From the NCBI GenBank assembly GCA_965242855.1, contig OZ251509.1, positions 1,550,001 through 1,614,000 of the forward strand: 64,000 bases of DNA, written 5' to 3'. Below the pieces are notes generated by a model. The model searched no databases and was not told where the DNA came from. It was given only the letters and a program-made list of their open reading frames with translations. This document shows, one piece after another, positions 61,041 through 64,000 of the stretch. Numbering within the stretch: position 1 is the stretch's first letter; each line of letters starts with the position of its first letter. The position numbers were made by a program, and so were the translations under genes. This stretch comes from WTGU01 sp965242855 (GTDB lineage Bacteria > Pseudomonadota > Alphaproteobacteria > UBA828).

Positions 61041-62183
61041 TCAACCCTGGGGGAACACCGGCTTCGGGCAGGCAGGCGGCGGGGGCGGGTCTTCGCGGTA
61101 GTCGAAATGGCCCCAGACGGCGTAATGGTCCGAGAGATCACAGTAATCCGCGCCGCGCACCGTCGAGAAGAGCGTCCGGTCCTCGAAGTCGTAACGGGTG
61201 CGGAAGACCACGGGGCAGTTGAGGGCGTAGCGCGGCTGCCGCCAAGCCGCCTTGGGGAGGACGTAATCGACGTAGCCGTTGCCGCGGTCCGCCCAGTTGT
61301 TACGCGATTCGCGGGTATAACGGTGGCCGCGAAAGACCGGCGCGACGGCCCCGAGCGTGTCCTCCCGCAAAAGCTCCTCGAACTCGCGGAGGTGGCGAAC
61401 GATGTTGAAGTCGCCGCCAACGACGACCGGCTCCGAGCGCGGGATCCGCTCCGCGACGAAACGCGCGATGGCGCGGAACTGCGCCCGCTTGACCGCGCTC
61501 TGCTCGGCGTTCCACCCGAATTGCGCGTGGGTCCCGATGACGTGGTAGCGGGCGCGCCCCTTCTCGACCTGCGCATGGATGAATCCCTTCGCGGCGCGGC
61601 AGTCGGAGCCGGCGCAATCGGCGTAGACCATTTCGTTCGCCTCGGCGATCGGATGCTTGCTGGCGATGAGAACGCCGCCGTCCTCGCCGAACCAGCCGTC
61701 CCCCTCCCCGCCTCGTTCCGTGTCGCCTTCCGCGAGGTTCTGCGCGTAAGCCCGGCCCTTCTCGCAGCGCCCGCCGGCGCGGCAGGCGCTGCCCAGGATC
61801 GGCGTCGCATAGCGGAAGCCGCGTGCCCGCAACCCCTCCAGAAGCAACGCGCGCGCCTCATCGTCATAGGCCTCCGAGAGGATGACGACGTCATACGGTT
61901 CCAGGAAGGGTGGGATGAGAGCGGCGCGCTCCTCCTGGCCGAGCGCGAAGCGTTCGCCAAGAAAAGGGACGTTGCGGATATGCGAGGGCAGCAGGAAGAC
62001 GTTGAACGCGAGGACGCTGAGCACATCGTCCGATTCCGCCGGAGGCGGGCGGTGGTTGATCCCGGGGCCCTCGCAGACGCGGGCCGCCGAGGCGTCCTCC
62101 GCCAGCGTCAGGGCCAAAGCGAACGTGGCGAGCCAGCGGGCCAAGCGGGCGGCCTCGCGCATCCGGTTCCGCGGCTCGGTCAT
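61041..62183 (-). CDS. Exported endonuclease/exonuclease/phosphatase-fold protein, sphingomyelinase-C-like
   Basis: A 380-residue secreted Mg-dependent phosphodiesterase. Signal segment is ARWLATFALALTLAEDASAA (about residues 15-35); ATG 62183 has GGAG eight bases upstream, while alternatives at 62189 and 62213 exist. Active-site motifs are LAFNVFLLPS, VVILSEAYDDEA (metal Glu), GVLIASKHPI, VIGTHAQF, VVGGDFNIVRH (Asp/Asn) and DLSDHYAVWGHF (catalytic His). The pattern is closest to neutral sphingomyelinases and related lipases rather than DNase I. Two Cys-rich loops (ACRAGGRCEKG, CAGSDCRAAKG) fit an exported protein. Eukaryotic or own lipid targets are unknown. Confidence 0.83.
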   Translation of the reverse strand: MTEPRNRMREAARLARWLATFALALTLAEDASAARVCEGPGINHRPPPAESDDVLSVLAFNVFLLPSHIRNVPFLGERFALGQEERAALIPPFLEPYDVVILSEAYDDEARALLLEGLRARGFRYATPILGSACRAGGRCEKGRAYAQNLAEGDTERGGEGDGWFGEDGGVLIASKHPIAEANEMVYADCAGSDCRAAKGFIHAQVEKGRARYHVIGTHAQFGWNAEQSAVKRAQFRAIARFVAERIPRSEPVVVGGDFNIVRHLREFEELLREDTLGAVAPVFRGHRYTRESRNNWADRGNGYVDYVLPKAAWRQPRYALNCPVVFRTRYDFEDRTLFSTVRGADYCDLSDHYAVWGHFDYREDPPPPPACPKPVFPQG

Positions 62184-62313
62184 GCTCATCGCTCCGGTCC
62201 GACCTTCGGGCATGGAACGCGCCCGCGCAAGACCACCACCGTCCCCCACCCGGCCCGGGGCGACGCGCCCCGGAAAATTCTGCTATGATCGCGGGGGCGA
62301 GCGGGAGGCGGCG

Positions 62314-63099
62314 GTGAGCGAAGCGTGGCGCGATCATCTGGCCTTGGCGCATCGGCTCGCCGACGCCGCCGGCGCGACGATCATGCCCTACTTCCGGCAA
62401 CGAGTGGCGGTCGAGAACAAGGAGCGCGGAGCGGGCTTCTCGCCGGTCACGGCAGCCGACCGGGAAGCGGAAGCGGCGATCCGCACCCTGATCGGGGAAG
62501 CCTGCCCGGAACACGGAATCCTCGGCGAGGAGCACGGACACGCGAATCCCGGCGCGCGCTTCACCTGGGTCATCGACCCGGTCGACGGAACCAAGGCGTT
62601 CATCGCCGGGATGCCCACCTGGGGCACCCTAATCGCCCTCGAGGACGGCGGGAAACCCGTCCTCGGCATCCTCGACCAACCCTTTCTCGGGGAGCGTTTC
62701 ACAGGCCACGGCGGGGGCGCGTATCTGGGCAAACGCCGGCTGTCCGCGCGACCCTGCGCGACTCTCGGCGAGGCCTGCCTCTTCGCCACCGATCCGGACA
62801 TGTTCGCGGACGACGAGCGCGCGGCCTTCGATTCGCTCGCGGCACGGGTCCGTATGCGGCGCTACGGGGCCGACTGCTACGCCTACGGCATGCTGGCGCT
62901 GGGTTTCGTCGACCTCATCGTCGAGGCGCACATGAATCGCTGGGACTTCGCGGCGCTGATCCCTATTGTCGAGGGTGCCGGCGGCGTCGTCACCTCCTGG
63001 AGCGGGGAGGCGGTCGGGGCGGACGGCCGGGTCCTGGCGGCCGGCGACCCGCGGCTGCATGAGAAAGCGGCGGCCGCACTCGCCGCCGAAATGCGGTAG
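62314..63099 (+). CDS. hisN: Inositol-monophosphatase-fold phosphatase, HisN-type histidinol phosphatase
   Basis: A 261-residue Mg/Li-sensitive phosphatase. GTG start 62314 has GGGAGG upstream. Metal motifs are ILGEEHGH, WVIDPVDGTKAF and NRWDFAALIPIVEGAGG. The loop FIAGMPTWGTLIAL is characteristic of HisN, which dephosphorylates histidinol phosphate in many alphaproteobacteria and actinobacteria. A general IMPase activity is the alternative. It is divergent from the sphingomyelinase-like gene over about 130 bases. No other his gene is in the window. Confidence 0.85.
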   Translation: MSEAWRDHLALAHRLADAAGATIMPYFRQRVAVENKERGAGFSPVTAADREAEAAIRTLIGEACPEHGILGEEHGHANPGARFTWVIDPVDGTKAFIAGMPTWGTLIALEDGGKPVLGILDQPFLGERFTGHGGGAYLGKRRLSARPCATLGEACLFATDPDMFADDERAAFDSLAARVRMRRYGADCYAYGMLALGFVDLIVEAHMNRWDFAALIPIVEGAGGVVTSWSGEAVGADGRVLAAGDPRLHEKAAAALAAEMR

Positions 63100-63151
63100 C
63101 CCCCCGGCGCCCGAATCGGATAGGATGGAGGCCGGCCAGCGGAGGAGCCGC

Positions 63152-64000
63152 ATGCGCACACGAATCGTCCACCTCATCAACCCCCAGACCAACCAGTTCA
63201 CGACGCGACCGATGTACTTCAACCGGGCGCTCTATTCGCCGCTCGCCGGGCTGCTCGCGGTGGCGGCGGTGATCCCCAGGGACCGGTACGAAGTCGTCAT
63301 GACCGACGAGAACATCGAGGACATCGACTTCGACCTGAAGGTCGACATGGTCGGCATTTCCGCCATGACCAGCTACGTGAAGCGCGGCTACGAGATCGCC
63401 GACGCCTTCCGCGCCCGCGGCGTCCCGGTGGTGATGGGCGGCGTCCACGCGAGCTTCATGCCCGAGGAGGCCCTGGAGCACTGCGACGCCGTGGTCATCG
63501 GCGAGGCCGAGCTCGTCATGGAGAAGGTCCTGGACGACATGGAGCGGGGCCAGCTCAAGGGTGTTTATCGCTCCGACAAGCTCCATCCCATGGTCGACAT
63601 GCCGATGCCGCGCTACGACTTGGTGAAGAAGAACCGCTACGTCAACCGGACCTTCGTACAGACTTCGCGCGGCTGCCACCAGGGCTGCACTTTCTGCGCC
63701 GAGCCGCTGATGAACGGCCTGAAATTCCGCTACCGGCCCATCGACGAGGTGATCCACGAGGTGGAGAATTGTGGGCAGCGGACGATCTCCCTCAACGACG
63801 CCGATTTCTTCGGCACCGAGGCGCGGCCCAAGGAAGTGATGAAGGCGCTCAAGGGGCGCGGCATCCGCTGGCAGGCGGGAGTCACCAGCAAGCTCGCCCA
63901 GAAAGACGAGATGCTCGAGCTCGCGGCCGAGAGCGGCTGCTACATGCTGAGCATCGGCTTCGAATCGATCTCGCGCGAGACCCTCAAAAGCGTCCACAAA
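63152..64000 (+). CDS. B12-binding-domain-type radical SAM protein (3' end outside window)
   Basis: The first 283 residues of a longer protein; the frame is open at 64000. Residues about 1-130 form a Rossmann-like B12-binding-type domain (VGISAMTSYVKRGYEI, PVVMGGVHASFMPEEAL, VVIGEAE). The cobalamin DxHxxG motif is missing, so B12 is probably not bound. The radical SAM cluster motif CxxxCxxC is in SRGCHQGCTFCAEP near residue 178. Then ISLNDADFFGT and LSIGFESISRETL are typical barrel strands. Start ATG 63152 has GGAGGA upstream. Reaction unknown; the group includes lipid-modifying and methylthio-transfer-like enzymes. Confidence 0.88.
   Translation, partial: MRTRIVHLINPQTNQFTTRPMYFNRALYSPLAGLLAVAAVIPRDRYEVVMTDENIEDIDFDLKVDMVGISAMTSYVKRGYEIADAFRARGVPVVMGGVHASFMPEEALEHCDAVVIGEAELVMEKVLDDMERGQLKGVYRSDKLHPMVDMPMPRYDLVKKNRYVNRTFVQTSRGCHQGCTFCAEPLMNGLKFRYRPIDEVIHEVENCGQRTISLNDADFFGTEARPKEVMKALKGRGIRWQAGVTSKLAQKDEMLELAAESGCYMLSIGFESISRETLKSVHK

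Overview
The window is very GC-rich (roughly 70% by eye), densely coding DNA with bacterial gene architecture: ATGA/GTGA overlaps, GTG starts and Shine-Dalgarno motifs. Gene content points to an alphaproteobacterium, probably Rhodospirillales-like and free-living or host-associated in the environment. Pointers are a fused anthranilate synthase TrpE-TrpG, a fused ThiS-ThiG, ruvX close to pyrB-pyrC, pyrG followed by kdsA, and many amidohydrolase, phytanoyl-dioxygenase and Liv-type transport genes. This taxonomic call is inference. No rRNA, tRNA or CRISPR array was seen.

Layout. 1-4.1 kb: 5' part of a thiSG fusion, a phytanoyl-CoA dioxygenase-like gene and trpEG. 4.2-12 kb: hyuB, then a tightly overlapped operon livJ-livG-livF-livH-livM plus a half-size MetE-like methyltransferase, all on the minus strand. 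12-16.3 kb: NTF2-like and coiled-coil genes, a repeat-rich intergenic stretch, then a TbpB-like surface lipoprotein and its probable Slam outer-membrane exporter. 16.4-22 kb: D-aminoacylase, a DNA methyltransferase with a frameshifted partner, and a three-gene nitrile hydratase with a split beta subunit. 22-29.9 kb: acyl-CoA synthetase, 3-hydroxyisobutyrate-type dehydrogenase, sodC, two ABC ATPases with a D-threonine-aldolase-type PLP enzyme, and D-erythronate dehydrogenase. 29.9-32.9 kb: a tandem-duplication scar holding two divergent PD-(D/E)XK-like genes. 32-40.6 kb: class IV aminotransferase, kdsA, pyrG, pyrC, pyrB and ruvX, with an unknown gene and an EamA transporter sitting between ruvX and pyrB.

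40.6-46.8 kb: two SDRs, an amidohydrolase, HNH and DUF4268-type genes, and glyoxalase II. 46.9-49 kb: a small island with its own codon style (HTH gene, VRR-NUC nuclease, secreted ankyrin protein, mini-lipoprotein). 49-53.8 kb: a catabolic operon (HpcH aldolase, D-2-hydroxyacid dehydrogenase, two acyl-CoA dehydrogenases, enoyl-CoA hydratase). 54.4-59.8 kb: an apionate-lactonase-like protein, a secreted alpha/beta hydrolase and an amidohydrolase. 59.8-61 kb: an AT-rich patch leading into hicB and a frameshifted hicA. 61-64 kb: a secreted sphingomyelinase-like phosphodiesterase, a HisN-type phosphatase and the 5' part of a radical SAM gene.

Functionally the window mixes core biosynthesis (thiazole, tryptophan, pyrimidine/CTP, KDO, histidine) with scavenging of amides, acyl-amino acids, branched acids and sugar acids. 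Scattered among these are nuclease, restriction and toxin-antitoxin genes. Three of those (the methyltransferase partner, the HTH gene and hicA) carry frameshifts.
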